Source of the DNA: GCA-958296115 sp965222445
GTDB taxonomy: Bacteria > Chloroflexota > Dehalococcoidia > Lucifugimonadales > CAJWER01
Direction: 5' to 3'
DNA: 64,000 nt
Assembly: GCA_965222445.1 (NCBI GenBank)
Contig: CBDCTY010000002.1
Location: 2,294,001 to 2,358,000, forward strand
The first letter of the stretch is position 1, and every line of letters begins with the position of its first letter. The translations under genes and the position numbers were made by a program. The notes beneath the pieces were generated by a model, which did not search any database, had not been told where the DNA came from, and saw only the letters and a program-made list of their open reading frames with translations. Shown here piece after piece: positions 8,410 to 17,907 of the stretch.

Positions 8410-8807
8410 CAATGTACGTTCTCGATACTCAGGCTTTCGTGTGGTACTTGTCTAGCGACTCGAGATTGTCTGCCACGGCGATTGATGTCATTAGTGGTCC
8501 AGGCGATGGCAACCAGTTGGCGATCCCGACAATCTGCCTCGTCGAGGCATGGGATTTAGACAGAAAGAGAAGGCAGGGATTCGCCCCCTGGAACCATATA
8601 CGGCAGCAGCTCAAAGCCAGAGAAGTCCTCATAAGAGATCTCGATCTGAATGTTATCAACCTGATGCCCAACCTGTGGACCGACGCCCACGACATGATAA
8701 TTCTGGCCACGGCACTGGATCTGCAGGCCCGGTACGGCGCAGCTACAATCGTGTCGAGTGACAGGAAGATGAGATTCTGCCAATCCCTGGTACCCTGTGT
8801 CTGGTAA
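8406..8807 (+). CDS. VapC-type PIN-domain ribonuclease
   Basis: This 133-residue PIN protein keeps the expected acids: D7 in YVLDTQAFVWYL, E47 in CLVEAWD, D93/D96 in TDAHDMIILATAL, and D119 in VSSDRKM. The family cleaves RNA, usually tRNA or rRNA, as type II toxins. I chose the ATG at 8406 because it overlaps the preceding stop as ATGA. An upstream start at 8394 would add MARS. No VapB-like antitoxin lies next to it, so control may depend on the preceding ImmA-DUF4411 pair or on the Hma proteins. Two consecutive PIN genes in one defence operon is uncommon. Confidence 0.8.
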   Translation: MTMYVLDTQAFVWYLSSDSRLSATAIDVISGPGDGNQLAIPTICLVEAWDLDRKRRQGFAPWNHIRQQLKAREVLIRDLDLNVINLMPNLWTDAHDMIILATALDLQARYGAATIVSSDRKMRFCQSLVPCVW

Positions 8808-8828
8808 CTCCGCACTAAAGGACACCCC

Positions 8829-11753
8829 ATGAACACCAAGCGCCTCATAGAAGAGTGGCTGCCGATCAAGGAGATCGGCGTCGAGTCACGGCGAGAGAGG
8901 GCGGCCAGCAGCGCACTTCCCCCGCTCTACTTCCTCCACGTCTGGTGGGCGCGCCGGCCGCTGACTGCATCACGCGCATCCATCCTCGGCTCCATACTTC
9001 CCGCCTGGGAGGGTAACGGCGACCTGCTCGGCGAGCACTTCGAGTCCGAGGGCGAATACCACATCTGGTTCCTGAGGATGCTGGGCATCCCCGCCGGGCA
9101 GCCGGGTATTGACCCAGTGGCGACGGCGGAGGCGATTCTCAGGGCGCGGGACACCGGCAAGAATCTGGGACCAAACCCCTACGGATACTCTAGGGCATTC
9201 AGTCGGACTGTCGACTCCGACGACACGACAACCTTCCGGTCTCTAATGGAGGACTGCGGCTTCGACACGTTGCCGACGGCCATGGACCCGATGGCTGGCG
9301 GCGGGTCGATACCCTTCGAGGCGATCAGGCTGGGCCTGCCCACGATTGCCAACGAACTGAACCCTGTGGCCTCCGTAGTCCTCGAAGCGACAGTGCGGTA
9401 TCCCCTCACCTTCGGGAAAGCTCTTATCGACGACATTCACAGGTGGGCCGATAGGTGGGGCGACCTCATTGAGAAGCGTCTGGACGGCTTCTACCCGCTG
9501 CCCGCGAACGAGAACGCTATCGGCTACCTCTGGGCGCACACCGTTCCATGCCCCACCACCGGCAAGCCCGTGCCGCTGTCGCCAAACTGGTGGCTGCGGC
9601 GGCAGACCGCCGACTCGGTTGCCGCTCACATGCTCCCGTGCGAGCCGGGTTGGGACGAGTGCCGTTTCGAGATCGTGCGCGGCAGGCAGGCCGACCTGGA
9701 GATGCGGTACGCGCCGGGGCAGGGCACCATCGCCCGCGGCAACGCCGTCTCTCCCTGGAGCGGCGACCCCGTGCCCGGCGACTACATCAAGGAAGTGGCG
9801 CAGCGGGACGGCATGGGCGCGCAGCTGTTCGCACTCTGCGTCAACAGGGGGGACGGGCGCGACTTCCGACTGCCCACCAGCGAGGATGTCGACGCCTCCG
9901 AACGCGCCAGGACGGCCCTCGCCGAACGTTGGGACGACTGGCTTGCCGCCGGCCTGATCCCGACGGAGGCGATCCCTCCGGGCAACAAGACAGCGGAGCC
10001 ACGTCGCTATGGGATGTACCAGTGGGACCAACTCTTCGTGCCCAGGCAGCTCCTTGCCATGCTGACATACCTGGAGGCGCTGCGAGAGCTGGTGCCGGAG
10101 ATGGAGCGGGAGCTTGATAAGGACCGCGCCGCCGCCGTGAGGACGTATCTGGGGATGGTCATCGGGAAGATAGTGAACTTCAACTCCATTTTGTCTTCGT
10201 GGGACGCGAGTCGCGACAAGATCCGGAGCGTATTTGACCGCCACGACTTTGCCATGAAATGGTCGTTCGCCGAAATGAATATGGCGCTCAAGGACAGGGG
10301 CGCGTTTCCGTGGGCACTGTCCCAGGTCGTGGAAGCTTACAGAGGCCTTTGCGACCTCGTGGAGCCGTCGCGTCCGATGTTCGATGTCCCGTCCAGAAAT
10401 GGCCAAGTCGGACCAGTGCAGGTCACGCGTGGCAGTGCGGCCGGGCTGTCCCACCTGCCCGATGCGTCCGTGGACGCGGTGGTAGTCGACCCGCCCTACG
10501 GGAACAACGTCATGTACGCCGAGCTTTCCGACTTCTTCTACGTCTGGCTCAAGCGCAGCGTGGGCGACCTGTATCCCGGCTGGTTCGACTCCGAGCTTGT
10601 GGACAAGGACGCCGAGGCGGTGGCGAACCCCGCTCGGTTCGAGGGAGCTCGCGGCGGGAAGTCCAAGGAGCTGGCGACGCGGGACTACCTGATGAAGATG
10701 CGGCGCGTCTTCCGCGAGATGCGCAGAGTGGTCAAGCCCAACGGCTCGATGACCGTGATGTTCACCCACCGCGAGACGGAGATGTGGAACGCCCTGGGCC
10801 TCGCCCTGCTGGAAACGGGATGGGAGATTGGATCGTCCTGGCCAGTCCATACCGAGTCCGAGCACAGCCTGCACATCGCGCGCAAGAACGCCGCCCGCAG
10901 CACGATCTTCCTGTTCTGCCGGCCCCGCGAACTGACACGGGACGTCTCGTTCTGGACCCGGGACCTGCAGGACGAGGTTCGCGGGACGGCGGCGGAGAGG
11001 GCGCGGGACTTTCAGCAGGCGGGCATCGACGGTGTCGACCTGTACCTTTCGACATTCGGGCCGGTGCTGGGCGTGCTGTCACGCAACTGGCCGATCATCA
11101 GCGAGGAGGTTGACCGCGAGACGGGCGAGCCGCGGCGCCTGGAGCCCGAGGCGGCGCTGAGCATCGCGCGGCGTGAGGTGTTCGGGCTTCAGCGCGAGGG
11201 TCTGCTGGACGGGCGCGCAGCCAACTGGGACCAGGCCACCGACTGGTATCTGCTTGCGTGGAAGAGCTTCGGTGCCCGCGAATTCAGCTATGACGAGGCC
11301 CGGAAGATGGCCATGGCCCACGGCGCCGATGCCGACGAACTGCGCAATCGCCACAAGCTGCTCTCGCGCAAAGGCGACTCTGTAACCCTGCTCCAGCCGT
11401 CGCAGCGCGAGGGAAGCGGTCACGTCAACCCCGATGCCGTGACGTTCACTCGCGCAGTGGACGCGCTCCATACGGCCATGTGGCTCTACGACCTGGAGGG
11501 CGACCGCAGCTGCCGCCAGTTCCTCCAGGGCGCGGGCCTGATCGCGGACGCCGACTTCCATACGCTGGTGCGGGCCGCCGTCAACGCCATCCCGCGCGGG
11601 CGTACCTACAGCCGCGGCGAGGTCACCGGCTTCAGGGTCCCTGAGGCGCAGACGCTGGAAAACATGCGCCTGAGCCTCTTCCCCGACATCGACATCACCG
11701 AGAAGCTGGACACCGACGTCGGCGCCGAGCAAGCGACGATGGATGTGGACTAG
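8829..11753 (+). CDS. DUF1156 DNA methylase
   Basis: This 974-residue protein begins with the DUF1156 region (RLIEEWLPIKEIGVESRRE, then LHVWWARRPLTASRASI) and carries an amino-methyltransferase motif DPPYGNNV near residue 554, followed by MYAELSDFFYVWLKR. An upstream DPMAGGGSIPFEA segment near residue 153 fits the SAM-binding motif I. It should methylate adenine N6 or cytosine N4, marking self DNA in a restriction-like system. It is the methylase of the Hma set, lying 21 bp after the PIN gene and 12 bp before the AAA ATPase. All expected motifs are intact. The target sequence cannot be deduced. Confidence 0.9.
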   Translation: MNTKRLIEEWLPIKEIGVESRRERAASSALPPLYFLHVWWARRPLTASRASILGSILPAWEGNGDLLGEHFESEGEYHIWFLRMLGIPAGQPGIDPVATAEAILRARDTGKNLGPNPYGYSRAFSRTVDSDDTTTFRSLMEDCGFDTLPTAMDPMAGGGSIPFEAIRLGLPTIANELNPVASVVLEATVRYPLTFGKALIDDIHRWADRWGDLIEKRLDGFYPLPANENAIGYLWAHTVPCPTTGKPVPLSPNWWLRRQTADSVAAHMLPCEPGWDECRFEIVRGRQADLEMRYAPGQGTIARGNAVSPWSGDPVPGDYIKEVAQRDGMGAQLFALCVNRGDGRDFRLPTSEDVDASERARTALAERWDDWLAAGLIPTEAIPPGNKTAEPRRYGMYQWDQLFVPRQLLAMLTYLEALRELVPEMERELDKDRAAAVRTYLGMVIGKIVNFNSILSSWDASRDKIRSVFDRHDFAMKWSFAEMNMALKDRGAFPWALSQVVEAYRGLCDLVEPSRPMFDVPSRNGQVGPVQVTRGSAAGLSHLPDASVDAVVVDPPYGNNVMYAELSDFFYVWLKRSVGDLYPGWFDSELVDKDAEAVANPARFEGARGGKSKELATRDYLMKMRRVFREMRRVVKPNGSMTVMFTHRETEMWNALGLALLETGWEIGSSWPVHTESEHSLHIARKNAARSTIFLFCRPRELTRDVSFWTRDLQDEVRGTAAERARDFQQAGIDGVDLYLSTFGPVLGVLSRNWPIISEEVDRETGEPRRLEPEAALSIARREVFGLQREGLLDGRAANWDQATDWYLLAWKSFGAREFSYDEARKMAMAHGADADELRNRHKLLSRKGDSVTLLQPSQREGSGHVNPDAVTFTRAVDALHTAMWLYDLEGDRSCRQFLQGAGLIADADFHTLVRAAVNAIPRGRTYSRGEVTGFRVPEAQTLENMRLSLFPDIDITEKLDTDVGAEQATMDVD

Positions 11754-11765
11754 GAGGGCGCTCCC

Positions 11766-13328
11766 ATGGCCGAATCACTTAACCGCAAGAACCTAGAACT
11801 GAGCGTCACCAACCTCGGCCCTATAGCCAAAGCCGAAATCGACTTGCGCCCGATGACCGTGTTCGTAGGCCCCAGCAACACGGGGAAGTCGTACTTGGCG
11901 ATCCTGTTATACGCACTTCATGGGTTCTTTGGAGGCTCGAGGATCGGCTCGGAATTCAGGCGCTTCAACTTTTTCAGTTCCACACGTGACTTCCACCATC
12001 GCCCACCGCTTTCTCAAGAAGATGTCAAAGAGTTCGGGAACTGGATGAAGAAAGTCAGTTCACGAGTACATACCCAAGATTCCCCAAAGGACTGTGTGGC
12101 TACATTGCCGGAGTCCATCGCCAAGCTGGTTCGTCCAATGCTTACAGATGTGGGCGAGTTCGGCCATGCACTTGACCGGGAAGTTGCAAACAGCTTCGGG
12201 GTCGAGGACACTCTGAGCCTTGTTCGCAACCGCGTGAGGAGCGGCGCGAGCGTTGTAGCTAGACGGCCTGCTGGAAACACAGACGAAACGTCGGAGTCCA
12301 TTGAGTACCGATTCGATATCAAGGGCCGAAGACGCGATCTTGTCCCGTCCATACCCGACACTGTACCCCTGCACTTTGCGATGAATTATGGCAACCCATT
12401 CCGAGGCCTGCCCATGGACGAGTTCCCGTTCCTAATTAGTCAACTGAGAGGTGGTGAAGACGACAATCGAGATATGTACAGATTCTTGTCAGGAAGCCTT
12501 GTCGAATCGGTCGGTGCTCATATCGTTAGACCTCTGAGTCGTGCGGCCCACTACCTGCCTGCCGACCGCACAGGGGTGATGCACGCACACCGAACGGTAG
12601 TACGTTCTATAATCGGTCAGGCATCTCGCGCGGGATTCCAGCGCGACACGCCTCTTCCTCAGCTTTCCGGCGTTCTGGCTGACTTTCTCAATCAGCTTAT
12701 CGGATTGGGTGATATGCCGGAGGGAAATCTCGACAGAAGTCTCGCCCGAAATATTGAGATAGACATACTTCAGGGCAAAGTCCGCATGGAGAACTCGTTA
12801 GTAGGCTACCCAGAGTTCTTCTACCGTCCAGCTGGTTGGGAACGGGATTTGCGTTTGATGAATACATCATCCATGGTTTCAGAACTCGCGCCGGTCGTAC
12901 TATATCTGCGCCACGTTGTCAGACCCGGGGAAGTGCTCATCATCGAAGAACCTGAGTCCCACATGCACCCCGCGATGCAGGTGGAGTTCATTCGACATCT
13001 GGCGGCCGCAGTGAGGGCGGGAGCACGCATCATGATTACTACCCACAGCGAGTGGGTACTGGACGCGCTTGCCAACCTCGTGCACCTGTCCGACCTTCCG
13101 AAGTCGCGGCGGGAGGGGATCCCAGGTGGGGACTTCGCACTACGTGCCGGTGATGTGGGCGTGTGGCTGTTCGAGCCGAAGAAAAGCCCAAAGGGTTCTG
13201 TGGTGAGGGAGATTCCCTTTAGCGCAGATTATGGAGGCTACGCATCCGACTTCAACGAGGTCGCCAAGGGGACTTACAATGACTGGGCTAGAGTAGCAAA
13301 CCTTATCGAAGAAGCTGGCAAGAGATGA
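11766..13328 (+). CDS. ABC-like AAA ATPase (OLD/AAA_15-21 type)
   Basis: This 520-residue protein is an SMC/ABC-type ATPase. An N-terminal strand LSVTNLGPIAKAEIDL leads to the Walker A loop GPSNTGKS (35-42). SSMVSELAPVVLYLRH holds a signature-like helix, LIIEEPE (391-397) is Walker B with catalytic Glu, and ITTHSEWVLDALANL is the H-loop. This is the fold used by the ATPases of Septu, PARIS, Gabija and retron systems, where it controls an associated effector. No TOPRIM or nuclease domain is fused here. Instead a small putative nuclease gene overlaps the stop by 4 bp. AGGAGG lies before the start. The pair looks like an embedded two-gene cassette. Confidence 0.85.
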   Translation: MAESLNRKNLELSVTNLGPIAKAEIDLRPMTVFVGPSNTGKSYLAILLYALHGFFGGSRIGSEFRRFNFFSSTRDFHHRPPLSQEDVKEFGNWMKKVSSRVHTQDSPKDCVATLPESIAKLVRPMLTDVGEFGHALDREVANSFGVEDTLSLVRNRVRSGASVVARRPAGNTDETSESIEYRFDIKGRRRDLVPSIPDTVPLHFAMNYGNPFRGLPMDEFPFLISQLRGGEDDNRDMYRFLSGSLVESVGAHIVRPLSRAAHYLPADRTGVMHAHRTVVRSIIGQASRAGFQRDTPLPQLSGVLADFLNQLIGLGDMPEGNLDRSLARNIEIDILQGKVRMENSLVGYPEFFYRPAGWERDLRLMNTSSMVSELAPVVLYLRHVVRPGEVLIIEEPESHMHPAMQVEFIRHLAAAVRAGARIMITTHSEWVLDALANLVHLSDLPKSRREGIPGGDFALRAGDVGVWLFEPKKSPKGSVVREIPFSADYGGYASDFNEVAKGTYNDWARVANLIEEAGKR

Positions 13329-13807
13329 CCGTAGTAGAGGCGGTTCGGAAAATGCTGGACCCTCGGCTCCTGGCATCTTCCTGTGAAGAAGGAAGCTGCT
13401 CAGTATCCCTAGACCGAACGTCTGGGAAATTTGCTTTGATTCATGTTGATGTGCCTGGGGATCCCCCCTGGTCATTAGCTGCAAAGGGTAAGCAACGGTG
13501 TGACTACTTGTTCGTCGGTGGCGCAGGTACACGCGGGAACCCATGGGTAATTCCATTGGAACTGACGACCTACGATAAGAAGCCCTCCGGCACGATTGCA
13601 GGTCAACTTCAGGCGGGCGCCAGAATCGCCGAACGCCTCATTCCCAAGGACTCAACTGTTCGGTTCTGTCCAGTTCTTGCTTCTTTGAATCTTCGCAGAC
13701 ATATCAGGGTTCAATTGGGGAAGAAGTGGATTAAGTTCCGTGGGAAGAGGGCGCGGGTAGTTGAAATAAACTGTGGACAACGTCTGACTGAGGTCCTTCG
13801 TGGCTGA
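13325..13807 (+). CDS. Putative PD-(D/E)XK-like effector paired with the AAA ATPase
   Basis: This 160-residue protein is translationally coupled to the AAA ATPase (ATGA). Its core reads CDYLFVGG (D60), then WVIPLELTTYDKK (E79), then a helix with Q94 in AGQLQAGARIAERL. That order of D, ExT/K and Q helix matches the PD-(D/E)XK nuclease fold, although the usual Lys of ExK is Thr (T81), with lysines at 85-86 nearby. It has no other recognisable domain. By analogy with ATPase-effector pairs it may be the nuclease released or guided by its ATPase. The fold call is tentative. The C-terminal part is basic (KKWIKFRGKRARVVE). Confidence 0.5.
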   Translation: MTVVEAVRKMLDPRLLASSCEEGSCSVSLDRTSGKFALIHVDVPGDPPWSLAAKGKQRCDYLFVGGAGTRGNPWVIPLELTTYDKKPSGTIAGQLQAGARIAERLIPKDSTVRFCPVLASLNLRRHIRVQLGKKWIKFRGKRARVVEINCGQRLTEVLRG

Positions 13808-16800
13808 AGCCCCCGAAACCCTCTTCGGCCTCCGCGGGCGGGCCTGGAAGCCCGACTACGGACCTGCCGACGATCCGCTGACCGTGTTTTACATCCCCGC
13901 GCTCGAACGGTCGGTCCGATACGACCGAATCGCCGGCTTCTTCTCGTCTGCGGCGCTATCGGTGGCCGCGCAGGGCATAGCGAGCATGATCGCTAGGGGC
14001 GGTCGCATGAGGCTGCTGGCAGGCGCGCAGCTTTCGCAAGAAGATGTCGGGGCCATCCTGAGGGGCATTGAACTGCGGGAGGTGTTGTCACGGAAGTTCC
14101 GAGGCCTCCTGACCGATCCGACTGCGCTGACGGACCATCTGGTGAAGCGCAGGCTCGAGGCGCTGGCGTGGCTGGCAGCCAACGGCCGCTTGGACATCCG
14201 CGTCGTCGTCGAGACCGACCGGCAGACCCAGGTCCCAGTGGCCTCCGATGGCTACTTCCACGCAAAGATAGGGATTCTGCGCGATGAGACGGGTGACGGG
14301 GTGGCCTTCACGGGCAGTATCAATGAAACCGCGACGGCATGGCAAAACAATTATGAGGCCTTCGACGTTTATACGTCCTGGAGCGACGCCAAGTTCTTCA
14401 AACCGCAGGTCGAAAGGTTCGAGCGGCTGTGGGAGAACGCCGAGGCCGGGTGGCGGACGGTCGATCTGCCCGTGGCAGTGCGTGACGATCTGATCGCGCT
14501 GGTCCCGCCTGAGCGGCCCTCCCCCGTCGACCCCGCGCTGGACGCGGAGGCGGACGCCGCCGACAACGCCAACTGGATCGCGCAATTCGTCCGGGACGCG
14601 CCCTACCTCGTCGGCAACGGGCAGTACGTGGGGGTTGAGACCGCCGCAGTGGAACCTTTCCCACACCAGCGCGCCGTCGCATACGACATCTTGGACAGGT
14701 TCCCTTGCAATCACCTGCTGGCCGATGAGGTGGGACTGGGCAAGACCATCGAGGCGGGATTGATCCTGCGGTCGCTACTGATTAGCGGCCGCGCCAAGCG
14801 GTGCCTGATCCTTGTTCCTCGCTCCCTGGCGAAGCAGTGGCAAGAGGAATTACGAGACCGCTTCCTGATCCGCGCGCCCTTCTACGACGGTCGGCAGTAT
14901 GTGTGGTTCGATCAGCCCCGGGACAGGTACGAAGCGATACCGCTGGACACGAGTCCGTGGGAGCGCCACCCCGTGGTCATTGCCTCAGCACAGATGGTTA
15001 AGCGAGAAGAGAGAGCCAAGGAACTCCTGGACGCATCTCCTTGGGATATCGTCATGGTAGACGAGGCCCACCATGCGCGCCGGCGGGAATTCGGCACGCG
15101 GCGGTATCGGCCCAACCGGCTGCTAAGGCTCCTCGAAAGTCTCGCCGACTGTACCAAGTCGCTATTGCTGCTCACAGCCACACCCATGCAGGTCAATCCC
15201 GTCGAGGTGTGGGACCTGCTCCGGCTGCTCGGACTGCCCGATGAGTGGGGAGACCCAGACGACTTCATCGAATACTTCCGGTCAACCCGTCTGCCGTATG
15301 GAGACGTGGACTGGGAGCTCGTTCAGCCCATGCTCCGGGCGTCAGTCCAATCATGGGGATGGAACAGATACGGCCAGCGCATTGATAGCGACCTGGGACC
15401 GGTCGGCGACGCGAAGTTGAAGCTGGCCATCGAATCTTATTCCACCCACTCGATGCGCACCCTTGATGCCGAACAACGGGGTCGGGTCATGAGCCTTATG
15501 CAAACGTGCCATCCCGTGATGCATGGCGTTCACCGCCACACACGGGACCTGCTCAGACATTACTACGAGCGGGGCTTGATCGCTCAGCACATCCCCAACC
15601 GCGATCCCCAGGATGTATGGCTGGAGATGTCGCCCGAAGAGGGTGAGCTGTACGACGAGGTAGAGAGGTACATCAGCCATTACTACAACCAGTATGAGGA
15701 AGAGCGTCCAGGTCTGGGATTCGTGATGACCATTTACCGGCGACGGCTGACTTCGGGACTGTATGCGCTCTGGGAGAGCCTTAAACGCCGTAAGTCGTTC
15801 CTGCTGGGACAGTGGGAAGGGGAGCATCCTCACGGCCTTCAGGAGGAGGACATTGAGGACGACGACTTGACCTCCGACATCAGCGAGGCAATCGAGTACC
15901 CGCCTGCACGTTTCTCCGGGGAGGTTGGGGAAATTGATCGTCTTCTCAGGAAGCTGGATCGCCTCCCATCCGAGACCAAACTGGAGCGAGTGCTGAACGA
16001 CATAGACGACGAATTGCGGCGTGCCGACCAGATCATCGTCTTTACCCAGTACACCGACACTATGGACAGCCTACGTGACCACCTCAAACCCGCATATGGA
16101 GGCACACTTGGCTGCTACTCGGGGCGTGGAGGCGAGCAGTGGGATTCCGAGACCGGGTCGTGGAAGGCGATGAGCAAGGAGCGGCTTCAGCGGGAGTTCT
16201 CCGAGGGCCGGGTCAAGGTACTCGTATGCACCGACGCGGCCGCGGAGGGGCTCAACCTACAGAACTGCGGATCTATGTTCAACTACGACATGCCCTGGAA
16301 CCCGATGAAGGTCGAGCAGCGGATTGGCCGCATCGACCGCATCGGACAGTTACGGACTGAAGTCAGGATTAGGCACTTCCTGTACAAGGGCACTGTGGAG
16401 TCGGATGTCTACGCCGCGCTGGGAGCGCGCATCGACTGGTTCGAGGCGGTGGTCGGCGACCTTCAGCCGATACTGCAGGTCGTCCAGAAAACCATCCGAA
16501 GGGCCGCGATGACGTTGGGTACGGAGCGGGAACAGCACCTCCGTGAGGGTATAGGAGAGTTGAGGCAGGATGAGAATTCGAGTCCGTCACCGATCTCCTA
16601 CTGGGAGCCCGCTCAGAATCCGCCTACCGTACAGGCTCCGCTGACCATCGAGGACCTGAACAGGCTGATGCGCGCCGATGGAGTGTGGAAGTCGCTGTTT
16701 GAGCCTAGCAGCGAAAACGGCACCTTCCACCTGGGGGACAGTGGCCAGCACCTGACCCTGGACACCTCGGTCGCGGAAGCCGATCATGTGACCCTCTGTT

Positions 16801-17072
16801 CCTACAACACCACCGAGTTCGACAGATTGGTGTCGCTGCCGTCCCCTCGACCTCGTTCAAATATCTTGCGGCTGGAAAGGAATGGGGAGCAAACGACCAT
16901 CGGATACTACGGGTGGGCCAATGGGGATTGGAGGCGTGTGACGTCGTTGGATGGGTTGCTGTCACTGCTGGACGCTACACCACCCGTCAAGATGCCCGAT
17001 GCCAAGCCAGCAATGCGGATGTTCGAAGAATCACTTCGGTCCACGTGCCACACGGGAGTGTCCCCCCATTAG
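13800..17072 (+). CDS. PLD-domain SNF2-family helicase of Hma-like system
   Basis: This 1090-residue protein starts at GTG 13800, overlapping the previous gene by 8 bp. Residues 1-230 form a phospholipase-D-like domain with H154/K156 and G172-S173-N175 (FHAKIGILRDE...FTGSINE), a single HKD half-site. Then follow SNF2 motifs: DEVGLGKT (309-316), DEAH (421-424), LLTATPMQ, and the C-terminal helicase motifs TDAAAEGLNL and QRIGRIDRIGQ. PLD-SNF2 helicases are the translocase/nuclease subunit in DISARM-like and Hma-like systems. It closes the operon. All ATPase motifs look intact, so the system is plausibly functional. Confidence 0.9.
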   Translation: MAEAPETLFGLRGRAWKPDYGPADDPLTVFYIPALERSVRYDRIAGFFSSAALSVAAQGIASMIARGGRMRLLAGAQLSQEDVGAILRGIELREVLSRKFRGLLTDPTALTDHLVKRRLEALAWLAANGRLDIRVVVETDRQTQVPVASDGYFHAKIGILRDETGDGVAFTGSINETATAWQNNYEAFDVYTSWSDAKFFKPQVERFERLWENAEAGWRTVDLPVAVRDDLIALVPPERPSPVDPALDAEADAADNANWIAQFVRDAPYLVGNGQYVGVETAAVEPFPHQRAVAYDILDRFPCNHLLADEVGLGKTIEAGLILRSLLISGRAKRCLILVPRSLAKQWQEELRDRFLIRAPFYDGRQYVWFDQPRDRYEAIPLDTSPWERHPVVIASAQMVKREERAKELLDASPWDIVMVDEAHHARRREFGTRRYRPNRLLRLLESLADCTKSLLLLTATPMQVNPVEVWDLLRLLGLPDEWGDPDDFIEYFRSTRLPYGDVDWELVQPMLRASVQSWGWNRYGQRIDSDLGPVGDAKLKLAIESYSTHSMRTLDAEQRGRVMSLMQTCHPVMHGVHRHTRDLLRHYYERGLIAQHIPNRDPQDVWLEMSPEEGELYDEVERYISHYYNQYEEERPGLGFVMTIYRRRLTSGLYALWESLKRRKSFLLGQWEGEHPHGLQEEDIEDDDLTSDISEAIEYPPARFSGEVGEIDRLLRKLDRLPSETKLERVLNDIDDELRRADQIIVFTQYTDTMDSLRDHLKPAYGGTLGCYSGRGGEQWDSETGSWKAMSKERLQREFSEGRVKVLVCTDAAAEGLNLQNCGSMFNYDMPWNPMKVEQRIGRIDRIGQLRTEVRIRHFLYKGTVESDVYAALGARIDWFEAVVGDLQPILQVVQKTIRRAAMTLGTEREQHLREGIGELRQDENSSPSPISYWEPAQNPPTVQAPLTIEDLNRLMRADGVWKSLFEPSSENGTFHLGDSGQHLTLDTSVAEADHVTLCSYNTTEFDRLVSLPSPRPRSNILRLERNGEQTTIGYYGWANGDWRRVTSLDGLLSLLDATPPVKMPDAKPAMRMFEESLRSTCHTGVSPH

Positions 17073-17907
17073 CACCGGAATCCTTTTCGAGTTGGCGGTG
17101 CTGGCGGCCTTCGCAATTGTCGCCGTGGCTCTCAGCCTATGGAAGCTGTCCGAGCGGGAAACATAGTTGACGCTTCCCCCGAGCCGTGCTCTGCGACCAT
17201 CCGGGAGAACGGACATGGCTGAGATTTGAAGACGACAGCGGGCGTCAGTTACCAGAGGCGCGGACGCACCAGACAGACTGGCACAGGGCGGCGACACCCG
17301 TCCAGAATTACAGGGCAACTGTCCACCGGAAAGTTCGCAGTACAGGACACGCTAGCCCACCACCACCACCCTAAGTATCCTGTCTTCATTACTCCACAAT
17401 TGTCTCGGTCGCTGTTCTGGTGCATCGAATTCATAGCAGAGAAGCCGGCCAAAGCAGCCGCAAGCCGAAGTCCGTAGCCGCTTTACTCTTTAAGTGGGCG
17501 TTCAACCTAGATCAGCACCGGGAGCTGATCGGCGCAGTACGCTAGACCGGCAAGACAACAGGGAATACACCTCATGCATCCCCCCGTCTTACGAAGGTAA
17601 TGGCGAGGATCGGAGCGAACTCGGCTCCATTGCACCGAGAGAGGAAGAAGCCTCATGACTGCAACTTCAAAGGTTAATCCGTTCTTCTGGTTTGACTGAC
17701 AGGCTGAAGGGGCGGCTGAGCCCTACGTTCCCTGTTCCCCGACTTCAGGATTCTGGCCCCGTTGGTTCAGCAACGATCGATGAGCCCCAAACAAACTAGA
17801 CCGCGCATTCTACCGCGAAGGGTCGGCCGGGGTCACCCGTAGACCATGATACACTCTCCACCCACTCACTCACTGCTAGTGCGTGTATTCCACCACGAGG
17901 TGAAGGG
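17073..17907 (+). other. Non-coding stretch with a possible one-helix membrane peptide
   Basis: These 835 bp separate the defence operon from the kinase gene. The only coding-like feature is an open frame ending at 17166 whose last 30 residues (FELAVLAAFAIVAVALSLWK, then LSERET) form a clear membrane helix. The frame overlaps the helicase end out of frame and lacks an obvious start with a ribosome site. It could be a micro-protein or a fossil. The rest shows no gene, and a ribosome site GAGGTGAAG sits just before the kinase. Confidence 0.3.
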
